From contig NZ_CP133838.1 in assembly GCF_031432975.1 (NCBI RefSeq), forward strand, positions 1,116,001-1,180,000: 64,000 nucleotides of DNA. The letters run 5' to 3'. The translations under genes were made by a program, and so were the position numbers. Of the stretch, positions 1 to 8,872 are shown piece after piece (position 1 is the first letter of the stretch; each line of letters starts with the position of its first letter). The notes below the pieces were generated by a model, which was not told the DNA's origin, made no database searches, and saw only the letters and a list, made by a program, of their open reading frames with translations. This stretch comes from Buttiauxella selenatireducens (lineage in GTDB: Bacteria; Pseudomonadota; Gammaproteobacteria; Enterobacterales; Enterobacteriaceae).

Positions 1-359
1 AGGTCGCGCAACTGGGAAAGGGGAACCGCCGTTCCGTTGATGAAGCCGCGTGAACGTCCATCGCTGCTGATAACGCGGCGTAGCAGACATTCACGCCCAT
101 CATCGAGCTGGTTTTCTTCGAGCCAACGCAGGGCTGCGGGAGTATCTTTTAAGGAAAAGCGGGCGCAGAGATCGGCACGAGTAGCGCCCTGGCGGACCAT
201 ATCGGCTTCTGCACGACCACCCAGACACAACCCTAAGGCATCAATAGCAATGGATTTACCGGCACCTGTTTCACCGGTAATGGCGGTCATGCCGTGGTGA
301 AAATCAATTTCCAGTTCACGAACGATGGCGAAGTTACTGATGGTGAGTTGTGCCAGCAT
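1..359 (-). CDS. recN: DNA repair ATPase RecN, 5' part only
   Basis: The minus strand encodes about 119 N-terminal residues of RecN, the SMC-like ATPase of recombinational double-strand break repair. The frame opens [16 protein letters not shown] and contains the Walker A motif GETGAGKS, followed by the family sequence [18 protein letters not shown]. The ATG lies at 359-357, and the gene runs off the left edge of the window, so the coiled-coil and C-terminal ATPase half are not seen. Three LexA-like boxes lie just upstream, matching the strong SOS control known for recN. nadK follows divergently in the usual enterobacterial order. Confidence 0.95.
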   Translation of the reverse strand, partial: MLAQLTISNFAIVRELEIDFHHGMTAITGETGAGKSIAIDALGLCLGGRAEADMVRQGATRADLCARFSLKDTPAALRWLEENQLDDGRECLLRRVISSDGRSRGFINGTAVPLSQLRD

Positions 360-369
360 AATTGCTTTC

Positions 370-425
370 CTGTATGAAAAGACATGACTGTGTTTTCATA
401 CAGTATAAACTGGTTTTATATACAG
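370..425 (-). promoter_or_regulatory. Cluster of LexA (SOS) boxes in front of recN
   Basis: Two good CTGT-N8-ACAG type boxes are visible at 388-403 (CTGTGTTTTCATACAG) and 410-425 (one mismatch, CTGG...ACAG). A weaker third, CTGT-N8-ACAT, is at 370-385. Multiple LexA operators are typical of recN and explain tight repression in uninduced cells. Confidence 0.85.
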
Positions 426-445
426 TAAAGAGGCTGGGCTACTTT

Positions 446-1324
446 TTAGAACAATTTTTTTGACCAGCCGAGTTTTGAGCTCAATGTATTGAAATAGCTG
501 TAATCTTTTGGATGAATAAGATTGAGGTGGTAATCGCAGCGGCGGATCAATACGTCTTCACCTTCCTGAATCGGTAGCGCAATCTGGCTGTCACAACTGA
601 TTTCCAGGTCGTTACGCATATGCGAAAAGCGCAGGCGAATGGTGCTGCTACTGTTGATGACCAGTGGGCGCGCAGACAGCGTGTGCGGGAACATCGGCAC
701 CAGGGTAATGGCATCAAGTGACGGAGTAAGAATTGGCCCGCCGGCGGAGAGCGAATAGGCGGTAGAGCCGGTCGGTGTTGAAATAATCAGACCATCGGAG
801 CGTTGCGAAAATGCGAATATCTCATCAATATAGACTTCGAATTCAATCATGTGCGCCACTTTGCCAGGGTGCAGCACGACTTCGTTAATCGCGGTACTCA
901 GGCGCGTCGGGGTATCCTGTTGGCACACCTGGGCTTCCAGCAAAAAGCGGCGCTCGGCAATGTAGTGTCCTTCAAGCACATCTGCGAGTTGCTGTTGTGC
1001 GTTGTCTGGGTCAAGGTCGGTGAGAAAGCCGAGATTGCCGCGGTTGATGCCAATGACTTTGATATCATAACGAGCAAGAACGCGGGCTGCGCCAAGCATA
1101 TTGCCATCACCACCTACAACAACCGCGAGATCAGCCTGTTGGCCTATTTCCGCCAGCGTGCCGGTTTTCACGTTATTGAGATTAAGTTCCTGGGCAATTT
1201 GCTGCTCGACAATGACGTCGTAGCCTTTGGTGCAGAGCCAGCGATACAGCATTTCATGCGTGGTTAGGGCCGTAGGGTGACGCGGGTGCCCGACAATACC
1301 AATGCAGTTGAAATGTTTGTTCAT
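446..1324 (-). CDS. nadK: NAD kinase
   Basis: A 292-residue protein of full family length. NadK phosphorylates NAD to NADP in the cytoplasm using ATP. Visible motifs are the glycine-rich GGDG signature (about residues 71-74), the NEVVLHPG block and the [15 protein letters not shown] block, which together form the nucleotide site. It is transcribed leftward towards recN and divergently from grpE, as in E. coli. The ATG start gives a protein colinear with the E. coli enzyme. Confidence 0.97.
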   Translation of the reverse strand: MNKHFNCIGIVGHPRHPTALTTHEMLYRWLCTKGYDVIVEQQIAQELNLNNVKTGTLAEIGQQADLAVVVGGDGNMLGAARVLARYDIKVIGINRGNLGFLTDLDPDNAQQQLADVLEGHYIAERRFLLEAQVCQQDTPTRLSTAINEVVLHPGKVAHMIEFEVYIDEIFAFSQRSDGLIISTPTGSTAYSLSAGGPILTPSLDAITLVPMFPHTLSARPLVINSSSTIRLRFSHMRNDLEISCDSQIALPIQEGEDVLIRRCDYHLNLIHPKDYSYFNTLSSKLGWSKKLF

Positions 1325-1382
1325 TATGCTGATGGTCCTTATGCGCAGTGATGCAGTCGTTTATGACAATATGTCACGTTCC

Positions 1383-1412
1383 CTTGAATCCCGGAAACTG
1401 ATCCCCATAATA
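1383..1412 (+). promoter_or_regulatory. Sigma-32 heat-shock promoter of grpE
   Basis: A -35 CTTGAA (1383-1388) is followed after 14 bases by the -10 CCCCATAATA (1403-1412). This is close to the sigma-32 consensus CTTGAA / CCCCATNT and lies 41 bases before the grpE start. Confidence 0.85.
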
Positions 1413-1453
1413 AGCGAACCAGCGAGATGAATGCTAAAAACGCGGAGAAATTC

Positions 1454-2038
1454 ATGAGTAGTAAAGATCAGAAAACACCAGACGAGCAAGTCTCGGACGA
1501 AATTGCAATGGAAAGCCACGAAGAAGTCGAGGCCGTAGAGGGTGCCGAAGTGGTTGATCCGCGCGATGAAAAAATTGCCGATTTAACAGCGCAACTGGAA
1601 GAAATTCAGCAGCGCGAGCGTGACAGCGTGTTACGCAACAAAGCGGAAATGGAAAACCTCCGTCGCCGTACTGAGCTCGATATCGAGAAAGCGCACAAGT
1701 TCGCTCTGGACAAATTTGTCAACGAGCTGCTTCCGGTGATTGATAGCCTGGATCGCGCTTTGGAAGTGGTAGACAAGTCCAACACCGACTTAGCCGCCAT
1801 GATTGAAGGCATCGAATTAACTCAGAAATCGATGCTTGATGTGGTACGTAAGTTTGGTGTGGAAGTGGTTGGCGATACCAATGTGCCGTTCAACCCGGAT
1901 GTACACCAGGCGATTGCCATGGTTGAGTCTGAAGATGTTGCTCCAAACCACGTACTGATGGTGATGCAGAAGGGTTACACCCTGAATGGTCGCACGCTGC
2001 GTGCAGCCATGGTTTCTGTGGCGAAAGCAAAAGCGTAA
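1454..2038 (+). CDS. grpE: Heat-shock nucleotide exchange factor GrpE
   Basis: A 194-residue GrpE, the dimeric cofactor that releases ADP from DnaK. The acidic, disordered N-terminus leads into the long coiled-coil (about residues 45-90, with the conserved [18 protein letters not shown] stretch). The C-terminal beta-wing carries HQAIAMVES and [12 protein letters not shown]. The start at MSSKDQ is chosen over an in-frame ATG nine codons upstream, because it matches the family start and is preceded by a GGAGA ribosome site. It is driven by the sigma-32 promoter upstream and ends at a strong terminator. Confidence 0.96.
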   Translation: MSSKDQKTPDEQVSDEIAMESHEEVEAVEGAEVVDPRDEKIADLTAQLEEIQQRERDSVLRNKAEMENLRRRTELDIEKAHKFALDKFVNELLPVIDSLDRALEVVDKSNTDLAAMIEGIELTQKSMLDVVRKFGVEVVGDTNVPFNPDVHQAIAMVESEDVAPNHVLMVMQKGYTLNGRTLRAAMVSVAKAKA

Positions 2039-2060
2039 TTTGATTTAAACGCTTGAAATA

Positions 2061-2090
2061 AAAAGCCAGCCGTGAAGGCTGGCTTTTTTG
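2061..2090 (+). terminator. Rho-independent terminator after grpE
   Basis: Perfect 8-bp stem AGCCAGCC / GGCTGGCT with a GTGAA loop, followed by a T run. It may also serve convergent corB, because an A run precedes the stem. Confidence 0.9.
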
Positions 2091-2112
2091 TCTCTGTCAT
2101 TCTCAACGCTGA

Positions 2113-3399
2113 TTATTCTTCAACACTTTGACGAAGTGGTGTCACTGGCGTCACGCGCACTTGCTTAATCATGTTGTCTTGTACGTCGAGAATATCGATG
2201 TCGTAATGGCTCAATCGCACTCGCGTGTCGATGGCTGGGATTTCTTGCAGTTCTTCAAGCAGCATACCGTTTACGGTGCGCGCTTCGTCTTCTGGCAGCG
2301 TCCAGTTAAAAGCTTTGTTGATTTCACGCACATTGGCGCTGCCTTCAATAATGACGGAGCCGTCGTTCTGTGGCGTCACTTCCTCGGCAAGCGTTGGAGA
2401 CATCGATGTCGTGAAATCGCCAACAATCTCTTCAAGAATATCTTCAACCGTTACCAGTCCTTGAATATCACCGTATTCGTCAACGACCAGACCGACTTTC
2501 TTTTTGTTGCGCTGGAATTTTACCAACTGAACACTGAGCGGCGTCCCTTCAGGCACAAAGTAAATTTCATCAGAGGCACGCAGCAGCGTTTCTTTGGTGA
2601 ACTCCTGTTTTTCCGTCATTAAACGGTAGGCTTCACGGACACGCAGCATGCTGATGGCATCGTCCAATGTATCGCGATACAGCACAATGCGGCCATGCGG
2701 GGAGTGTGTCAGTTGGCGAACAATAGATTTCCAGTCATCGTTGATGTCTATGCCCACAATTTCGTTGCGCGGCACCATGATGTCGTCGACGTTCATTTTT
2801 TCGAGATCCAGCACCGACAGGAGCATATCCTGATTGCGGCGGGAAATTTTCGAATGTGATTCATGCACCAGGGTGCGTAATTCGTCTTTGTTTAACGCAC
2901 TACTTACGGTACTGACGTTTTTGATACCCATAAGGCGCATCAACATACGCGTGATGATGTTGAGCAGCCACACCAGCGGCATCATCAGTATTTGCAACGG
3001 ACCGAGCAGGAAGCTACTTGGGAAGGCGACTTTTTCCGGATACAGCGCGGCAATTGTTTTTGGCAGGACTTCAGCGAACACCAGTACCACGAAGGTGAGG
3101 ATACCGGTGGCGATGGCGACACCTGCGTCGCCGTACAAACGCATGCCGACGATGGTGCCAATGGCCGAGGCCAGAATGTTGACCAGGTTATTGCCGATGA
3201 GCACCAGGCTAATCAGGCGGTCTGGTTTGCGAAGCAGTTTTTCAACCCGTTTTGCCGAGCGATTGCCCTGTTTGGCAAGGTGGCGAAGTTTATAACGGTT
3301 AAGCGTCATCATGCCGGTTTCTGAACCGGAGAAGTACGCCGAAACCACCACCATGATGATCAAGGTAACGATCAGCGTGGTGGTTGAGATGTGTTCCAA
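2113..3399 (-). CDS. corB: CorB/YfjD family membrane protein (CNNM/HlyC-CorC type)
   Basis: A 428-residue protein with an N-terminal DUF21/CNNM membrane domain (several hydrophobic segments within residues 1-150, starting LIVTLIIMVVVSAYFSGSE). A CBS-domain pair follows (about 200-330, including MVPRNEIVGIDIND and VEDILEEIVGDF), then a C-terminal CorC/HlyC domain (about 340-420). Salmonella CorB is linked to magnesium and cobalt handling with CorA; E. coli calls the gene yfjD. Whether it transports or regulates Mg2+ here is inferred from the family. It is followed closely upstream by ypjD on the same strand, suggesting co-transcription. Confidence 0.9.
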   Translation of the reverse strand: MEHISTTTLIVTLIIMVVVSAYFSGSETGMMTLNRYKLRHLAKQGNRSAKRVEKLLRKPDRLISLVLIGNNLVNILASAIGTIVGMRLYGDAGVAIATGILTFVVLVFAEVLPKTIAALYPEKVAFPSSFLLGPLQILMMPLVWLLNIITRMLMRLMGIKNVSTVSSALNKDELRTLVHESHSKISRRNQDMLLSVLDLEKMNVDDIMVPRNEIVGIDINDDWKSIVRQLTHSPHGRIVLYRDTLDDAISMLRVREAYRLMTEKQEFTKETLLRASDEIYFVPEGTPLSVQLVKFQRNKKKVGLVVDEYGDIQGLVTVEDILEEIVGDFTTSMSPTLAEEVTPQNDGSVIIEGSANVREINKAFNWTLPEDEARTVNGMLLEELQEIPAIDTRVRLSHYDIDILDVQDNMIKQVRVTPVTPLRQSVEE

Positions 3400-3425
3400 A
3401 AGGTGTGTCCTTTAAAAATGCAAAA

Positions 3426-4214
3426 TTAGCTGACGAATTGTTGTAGAACTCGGCTACCGAAGTAGGCGAGCGTCAGAATAGCGGCACCCGCAACGTTAAA
3501 CCACACGACACGGCGTCCACGCCAACCTTCATGATAGTGTCCCCACAGTAAAACGATGTAGACAAACCATGCGAGAATCGACAAGACCGCTTTATCAACG
3601 TTTTCCAGGCTGAAAAGATTTTTCAGATAAAACAGGCCGGTGCACAGGGTTAACGTTAGCAGTACAACGCCGACCTGGGTGATATGAAACATTTTGCGCT
3701 CAATGCTCATCAATGGCGGCATTTCAGCGCGGAAGGCAAGTTTCTTATTCTTGAGCTGATAATCAATCCATGCCAGTTGCAGCGCATAAAGTGCAGCAAT
3801 AATCAGCGTCGCGTAGGCAAACAGCGACAAACCAATGTGCACCATCATACCCGGCGTGGCTTCAAGGTGGGTGATGAATTCGTTGGGCATGAAGGTCGCC
3901 AGCGCCAGATTGATTAAGGCGAAAGCGTAAACAATCGGTAACAGCAGCCAGCCGCGATTTCGCGAAGCCACGATGGTCATCACGGTACATATCATCAAAC
4001 TGACTAACGAGCCGACGTTAAGCAGGCTGAGGTTTTGACCACCGTCGGCGGCAAAAATACGCGCTTCGAGCGCCAGACCGTGGCTTACAAGCGCGATAAC
4101 GGCCGATATAATAGCGAAACGACGCCACCCGCTGTTCTTTGTCAGCAGACTGGGGATAATCAGCGCGAGGCTGCTGGAATAGGCTACAAGCGCAAGGATT
4201 GCGAAAACAGGCAT
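3426..4214 (-). CDS. ypjD: Inner-membrane protein YpjD (CcsA/cytochrome c assembly fold)
   Basis: A 262-residue polytopic inner-membrane protein with about eight hydrophobic segments. The first starts PVFAILALVAYSSSLALIIP and the last is VAGAAILTLAYFG. It belongs to the YpjD/CcsA-like family related to haem-handling cytochrome c assembly proteins, and a WGHYHEG stretch near residue 229 resembles the conserved family loop. It lies 26 bases upstream of corB on the same strand. The E. coli homologue is also called CorE; a biochemical function is not established from sequence. Confidence 0.87.
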   Translation of the reverse strand: MPVFAILALVAYSSSLALIIPSLLTKNSGWRRFAIISAVIALVSHGLALEARIFAADGGQNLSLLNVGSLVSLMICTVMTIVASRNRGWLLLPIVYAFALINLALATFMPNEFITHLEATPGMMVHIGLSLFAYATLIIAALYALQLAWIDYQLKNKKLAFRAEMPPLMSIERKMFHITQVGVVLLTLTLCTGLFYLKNLFSLENVDKAVLSILAWFVYIVLLWGHYHEGWRGRRVVWFNVAGAAILTLAYFGSRVLQQFVS

Positions 4215-4320
4215 ATAAAGTGTCGGTCAATTAGCCAGAGATGAAAAAAAGCAGTATAACGTTACCTGCCGCCTGCTCCAACTCTAACCGTTGCATCACA
4301 CCAAAGGCGGCTTCATGTTA

Positions 4321-4447
4321 TATACCCGTCATACTACAAGTTATGGGGGTGTTGGCTGCACTCACTTACCCCAATCACTTACTTTAGTAAGCTCGTGGGG
4401 ATAAGCTCCCTTGCCGCCTACCCACAACTTGAACTATTTAGGGTATA
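4321..4447. repeat. ERIC element (127 bp) upstream of ffh
   Basis: An imperfect palindrome bounded by TATACCC and GGGTATA, with the ERIC core ACTTACTTTAGTAAGCTC in the middle. It is exactly 127 bp, the canonical ERIC length. It fills most of the ypjD-ffh divergent intergenic region, and its right end gives a TATAAT hexamer (4444-4449) 63 bases before ffh. Confidence 0.93.
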
Positions 4448-4511
4448 ATCCGCCAAATTCTGTTTTGTGTCGCAAGCTGCGGCCCTAAGTTACCACGTTA
4501 GGCAAAAGACA

Positions 4512-5873
4512 ATGTTTGATAATTTAACTGACCGTCTGTCGCGCACACTGCGCAATATCAGCGGCCGCGGGCGGCTGACTGAAGAGAATGTAAAAGAAAC
4601 TCTGCGCGAAGTGCGCATGGCACTTCTGGAAGCGGATGTTGCGTTGCCGGTGGTGCGAGACTTTATCAGCCGCGTGAAAGAGAAAGCGGTTGGTCACGAA
4701 GTTAACAAAAGCCTGACCCCAGGTCAGGAGTTCGTCAAAATCGTTCGTGCCGAATTGGTCGCGGCGATGGGCGAAGAGAACGCGAGCCTGAATCTTGCGG
4801 CACAACCGCCAGCCGTAGTGTTAATGGCGGGCCTGCAAGGTGCGGGTAAAACGACAAGCGTAGGTAAATTAGGTAAGTTCCTGCGTGAAAAGCACAAAAA
4901 GAAAGTGCTGGTCGTTTCTGCCGACGTTTATCGTCCGGCGGCGATAAAACAGCTGGAAACTCTGGCTGAACAAGTTGGTGTCGATTTCTTCCCTTCAGAT
5001 GTCGGGCAAAAACCTGTCGATATCGTTAATGCGGCGCTGAAAGAAGCGAAGCTGAAGTTCTTTGACGTACTGCTGGTGGATACCGCTGGTCGTTTGCACG
5101 TTGATGAAGCGATGATGGATGAAATCAAACAGGTTCATGCTGCGATTAATCCAGTTGAAACCCTGTTTGTTGTAGACGCCATGACGGGGCAAGATGCGGC
5201 AAATACCGCAAAAGCTTTCAACGAAGCGTTGCCACTGACGGGCGTCGTGCTGACGAAAGTCGACGGTGATGCGCGCGGCGGTGCGGCACTTTCTATTCGT
5301 CACATCACCGGTAAGCCAATTAAGTTCCTGGGTGTAGGCGAAAAAACCGAAGCACTGGAACCTTTCCACCCTGATCGTATTGCTTCTCGTATTCTGGGGA
5401 TGGGCGATGTTTTATCGCTTATCGAAGATATTGAGAGCAAAGTTGACCGTGCTCAGGCTGAAAAGCTGGCAAGCAAGCTGAAGAAAGGCGATGGGTTTGA
5501 TCTCAACGATTTCCTCGATCAGCTCAAGCAAATGAAAAACATGGGCGGCATGGCGAGTATGATGAGTAAATTGCCAGGTATGGGGCAATTGCCGGATAAC
5601 GTTAAGTCGCAAATGGATGACAAAGTCCTGGTGCGTATGGAAGCCATTATTAACTCCATGACGCTCAAAGAGCGTGCGCAGCCAGAGATTATCAAAGGTT
5701 CACGCAAACGTCGTATCGCGATGGGTGCGGGTATGCAGGTGCAAGACGTCAACCGTCTCCTTAAGCAGTTCGACGACATGCAGCGCATGATGAAGAAGAT
5801 GAAGAAGGGCGGAATGGCGAAAATGATGCGCGGCATGAAAGGTATGATGCCGCCAGGTTTCCCAGGCCGTTAA
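4512..5873 (+). CDS. ffh: Signal recognition particle protein Ffh
   Basis: A 453-residue SRP54 GTPase that, with 4.5S RNA, delivers inner-membrane proteins co-translationally to FtsY and SecYEG. The N domain is residues 1-85. The G domain carries the P-loop GLQGAGKTT (107-115), SADVYRPAAIKQL, DTAGR and TKVDGDARGGAAL. The C-terminal M domain is methionine-rich (MQRMMKKMKKGG...MMPPGFPGR) and binds signal peptides and RNA. The start at MFDNLTDR is chosen because it matches the family; the longer frame at 4467 adds 15 unrelated residues. An ERIC element lies immediately upstream. Confidence 0.97.
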   Translation: MFDNLTDRLSRTLRNISGRGRLTEENVKETLREVRMALLEADVALPVVRDFISRVKEKAVGHEVNKSLTPGQEFVKIVRAELVAAMGEENASLNLAAQPPAVVLMAGLQGAGKTTSVGKLGKFLREKHKKKVLVVSADVYRPAAIKQLETLAEQVGVDFFPSDVGQKPVDIVNAALKEAKLKFFDVLLVDTAGRLHVDEAMMDEIKQVHAAINPVETLFVVDAMTGQDAANTAKAFNEALPLTGVVLTKVDGDARGGAALSIRHITGKPIKFLGVGEKTEALEPFHPDRIASRILGMGDVLSLIEDIESKVDRAQAEKLASKLKKGDGFDLNDFLDQLKQMKNMGGMASMMSKLPGMGQLPDNVKSQMDDKVLVRMEAIINSMTLKERAQPEIIKGSRKRRIAMGAGMQVQDVNRLLKQFDDMQRMMKKMKKGGMAKMMRGMKGMMPPGFPGR

Positions 5874-5954
5874 TTTCTGTAATTTTTGTTTTGCGGGTAA
5901 AACAAAAATTGATTTCCGCTCAGGAATGAGTACAATTTTCGGGCTTTTAATATG

Positions 5955-5992
5955 ACACCAGGCTCCATCCCTCGATGGGGCCTGGTGTTTTA
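5955..5992 (+). terminator. Terminator/attenuator-like hairpin before rpsP
   Basis: Long stem ACACCAGGC / GCCTGGTGT (5955-5963 with 5980-5988) with an inner CCATC/GATGG helix, followed by a short T run, 20 bases before rpsP. It could end ffh transcripts or attenuate entry into the trmD operon. Confidence 0.75.
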
Positions 5993-6010
5993 TTCACTAA
6001 AGAGGATGTT

Positions 6011-6259
6011 ATGGTAACTATTCGTTTAGCACGTCACGGCGCTAAAAAGCGTCCGTTCTACCAGGTTGTTGTTACTGACAGCCGTAATGCACGTAACGGT
6101 CGCTTCATTGAGCGCGTTGGTTTCTTCAACCCTATCGCTGGTGAAAAAGACGAGGCAACTCGCCTGGATCTGGATCGCATCGAGCATTGGGTTGGCCAAG
6201 GCGCAACCGTTTCTGATCGCGTATCTGCGCTGATCAAAGCAGCAAAAAAAGCAGCTTAA
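6011..6259 (+). CDS. rpsP: 30S ribosomal protein S16
   Basis: An 82-residue S16 starting [18 protein letters not shown], with the family signature through [19 protein letters not shown]. It binds 16S rRNA early in 30S assembly. The ATG at 6011 is preceded by AGAGGAT and matches the family start; a longer in-frame start at 5975 lies in the hairpin and is rejected. First gene of the rpsP-rimM-trmD-rplS operon. Confidence 0.97.
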   Translation: MVTIRLARHGAKKRPFYQVVVTDSRNARNGRFIERVGFFNPIAGEKDEATRLDLDRIEHWVGQGATVSDRVSALIKAAKKAA

Positions 6260-6277
6260 TCTGTCACGGTGGTCATG

Positions 6278-6826
6278 ATGAGCAATCAAATCTCCGCAAA
6301 GGCACCTGTTAACCCAATCGTATTGGGTAAGATGGGATCCTGCTACGGTATTCGAGGTTGGCTCAGAGTGTTTTCCTCCACCGAAGACGCCGATAGCATT
6401 TTTGACTATCAGCCCTGGTTTATCCAGAAGGCGGGTCAGTGGCAGCAAGTACAGCTGGAAAGCTGGAAGCACCACAATCAGGATCTGATCATCAAGCTGA
6501 AAGGCGTTGACGATCGGGATGCCGCGAATCTTCTCACTAATTGCGAAATTGTGATTGATTCAACGCAATTGCCTCATCTCGGCGAGGGTGACTACTACTG
6601 GAAAGACCTTATGGGTTGCCAGGTAGTGACGACTCAGGGATATCAGCTTGGTAAAGTCATCGACATGATGGAAACCGGCTCAAATGACGTTCTCGTCATT
6701 AAGGCAAACCTGAAGGATGCGTTCGGTATCAAGGAGCGGCTGGTTCCGTTCCTCGATGGGCAGGTTATCAAGAAAGTCGATCTCGCTACTCAAACCATTG
6801 AAGTAGATTGGGATCCTGGTTTTTAA
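6278..6826 (+). CDS. rimM: Ribosome maturation factor RimM
   Basis: A 182-residue RimM, which assists maturation of the 30S head and contacts S19. The N-terminal RimM barrel ([21 protein letters not shown]...) is followed by a PRC-barrel domain (about 95-182, [11 protein letters not shown]...[13 protein letters not shown]). The start at MSNQISAK is chosen by family length; GTG/ATG codons at 6269 and 6275 are in-frame alternatives. It lies 18 bases after rpsP. Confidence 0.96.
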   Translation: MSNQISAKAPVNPIVLGKMGSCYGIRGWLRVFSSTEDADSIFDYQPWFIQKAGQWQQVQLESWKHHNQDLIIKLKGVDDRDAANLLTNCEIVIDSTQLPHLGEGDYYWKDLMGCQVVTTQGYQLGKVIDMMETGSNDVLVIKANLKDAFGIKERLVPFLDGQVIKKVDLATQTIEVDWDPGF

Positions 6827-6871
6827 AACCTCCGGATTAACGGTAAAAGACGGCGTAATGGGGATTGGCTT

Positions 6872-7621
6872 GTGTTTATTGGTGTAGTTAGCCTGTTTCC
6901 AGAGATGTTCCGCGCAATTACCGACTTCGGGGTAACTGGCCGGGCAGTAAAAAATGGCCTGCTGAGCATCCAAAGTTGGAGTCCACGTGATTTCACTTAT
7001 GACCGGCACCGTACCGTGGACGATCGTCCTTACGGCGGCGGACCGGGTATGCTTATGATGGTAAACCCTTTACGGGAAGCCATCCACGCAGCAAAAGCAG
7101 CGGCAGGGGAAGGTGCTAAGGTTATCTATCTTTCACCTCAGGGGCGCAAGCTTGATCAAGCAGGCGTCAGCGAACTGGCAACAAATGAGAAGCTAATTCT
7201 GGTTTGTGGTCGGTACGAAGGGATAGATGAGCGCGTAATCCAAACCGAAATTGATGAAGAATGGTCAATCGGCGATTACGTACTCAGTGGTGGTGAATTA
7301 CCAGCAATGGTGCTGATTGACTCAGTTTCACGGTTTATTCCGGGAGTTCTGGGGCATCAGTCATCAGCAATCGAAGATTCGTTTGCTGATGGATTGCTTG
7401 ACTGTCCACACTATACTCGTCCTGAAGTGTTAGAAGGCATGGAGGTTCCGCCAGTATTACTGTCGGGGAACCATGCAGAGATTCAACGTTGGCGCCTGAA
7501 GCAGTCGCTGGGCCGTACCTGGCTTAGAAGACCTGAACTTCTGGAAAACCTGGCTCTGACTGAAGAGCAAGCAAGGTTGCTGGCGGAGTTCCAACGGGAA
7601 CACGCAAATACAGCAACATAA
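6872..7621 (+). CDS. trmD: tRNA (guanine37-N1)-methyltransferase TrmD
   Basis: A 249-residue SPOUT methyltransferase that makes m1G37 in tRNAs, preventing +1 frameshifting. Key sequences are [10 protein letters not shown] (about residues 53-62), [10 protein letters not shown] and the trefoil-knot SAM site [13 protein letters not shown]. It starts with GTG (6872), as the family alignment demands. The C-terminus is a few residues shorter than the E. coli protein and ends just before an ERIC element. Confidence 0.96.
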   Translation: MFIGVVSLFPEMFRAITDFGVTGRAVKNGLLSIQSWSPRDFTYDRHRTVDDRPYGGGPGMLMMVNPLREAIHAAKAAAGEGAKVIYLSPQGRKLDQAGVSELATNEKLILVCGRYEGIDERVIQTEIDEEWSIGDYVLSGGELPAMVLIDSVSRFIPGVLGHQSSAIEDSFADGLLDCPHYTRPEVLEGMEVPPVLLSGNHAEIQRWRLKQSLGRTWLRRPELLENLALTEEQARLLAEFQREHANTAT

Positions 7622-7645
7622 ACATGATGGGATGGCGTAAGCCCC

Positions 7646-7774
7646 CAAACCCCAAAATAGTTGGAGTTGCAGCAAGGTGGCAAGCGAGTGAATCCCGATG
7701 AGCTTACTTATGTAAGTGATTCGGGTGAACGAAAGCAGTCAGCGCAGATGCAGCTTCAAATATGAAGGGGAAAT
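7646..7774. repeat. ERIC element between trmD and rplS (diverged ends)
   Basis: It contains the ERIC core GAGTTGCAGCAAGGTGGCAA, then GAGTGAATCCC, AGCTTACTTATGTAAGTGAT and GATGCAGCTT near the other end. Outer ends are degenerate, so limits are approximate. It lies inside the rpsP-rplS operon and is therefore transcribed. Confidence 0.88.
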
Positions 7775-7801
7775 ATCAGTTTACCCAGGATAAGAGATTA
7801 A

Positions 7802-8155
<354 letters not shown>

Positions 8156-8183
8156 GATTTCGCTAACGCGACATCCATATAAA

Positions 8184-8209
8184 GGGCTGCCATTTGGCAG
8201 CCCTTTTTT
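8184..8209 (+). terminator. Terminator of the rpsP-rplS operon
   Basis: Stem GGGCTGCC / GGCAGCCC (8184-8191, 8196-8203) with an ATTT loop, then six T. It also faces the convergent yfiL-like gene. Confidence 0.9.
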
Positions 8210-8211
8210 GT

Positions 8212-8583
8212 TTAATGCATGAGTGATTCCTGTAATCCCTCACGGCTGGCTTTTTCCCATATTGCGCGGCGCTCAGCTACATCTGGCAGCGTTTCACAAC
8301 TGGAAGGGAATGATTTCCCACTTTGTCCTTGAATGGCTAAAAACTTCGGATCACAAATCCGCTGCTGGCCATCCGCATATCCTTTTAACCATTCTTCACG
8401 ATCCACATTTTCATCGTTATGCAAATGCGCAATGACGGGATTACTTCTTATTGGCTGTCCAGACATCGCATCATCCCAACCTGCCTGATACCAATCGGTA
8501 GGAGCCGGAGTTGGCGCATGCGTGTAGGGATCAACATAACAAGCAGACAGTAACAGGATCGGAATCAGGGCCAGGTAGCGCAT
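8212..8583 (-). CDS. DUF2799-type lipoprotein, YfiL-like
   Basis: About 123 residues. MRYLALIPILLLSAC is a lipoprotein signal with lipobox LSAC, followed by an Asp/Tyr/Trp-rich domain with repeated W...G.DD and GYADGQQRIC motifs, as in the DUF2799 family. Its place between rplS and aroF is that of E. coli yfiL. An alternative start five codons upstream (8598) gives MDILTMRYLAL; neither has a clear ribosome site. The yfiR-yfiN-yfiB genes that lie here in E. coli are absent. Function unknown; probably anchored to the inner or outer membrane. Confidence 0.75.
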   Translation of the reverse strand: MRYLALIPILLLSACYVDPYTHAPTPAPTDWYQAGWDDAMSGQPIRSNPVIAHLHNDENVDREEWLKGYADGQQRICDPKFLAIQGQSGKSFPSSCETLPDVAERRAIWEKASREGLQESLMH

Positions 8584-8699
8584 AGTGAGGATATCCATTT
8601 CAAAGCGTATTATCTGAGCATAGAGCGCTTATGACTTTGCATTACGCTATTTTTGCAGAGTGCATGGTTGAGCATAAAACAAGCGTGATTATGCAGTGC

Positions 8700-8717
8700 T
8701 GTATATTTATGTTTACA
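8700..8717 (+). promoter_or_regulatory. TyrR box upstream of aroF (distal)
   Basis: TGTATA-N6-TTTACA fits the TyrR consensus TGTAAA-N6-TTTACA. It is consistent with tyrosine-dependent repression of aroF-tyrA, known in E. coli. Confidence 0.8.
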
Positions 8718-8761
8718 TTAATTGTGAATTAATGGGCTTTAAGCGGCATTTATTTTCAGTG

Positions 8762-8779
8762 TGTAATTTATTGTTTACG
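8762..8779 (+). promoter_or_regulatory. TyrR box upstream of aroF (proximal)
   Basis: TGTAAT-N6-TTTACG, 94 bases before the aroF ATG, near where the promoter must lie. Together with the distal box it gives the usual multi-box arrangement for TyrR hexamer repression. Confidence 0.75.
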
Positions 8780-8872
8780 CATTATGGATTGCATTCTTTA
8801 CTAAAGATGGTAAGGTAGTGCCATCCTCACTGAGGAAACGACTATCGCAAACGAGCTAACAGGACTGCCATC

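Noticed and set aside
803..1267. Long plus-strand frame opposite nadK
   Set aside because: Shadow of nadK; no ribosome site and no recognisable protein features.
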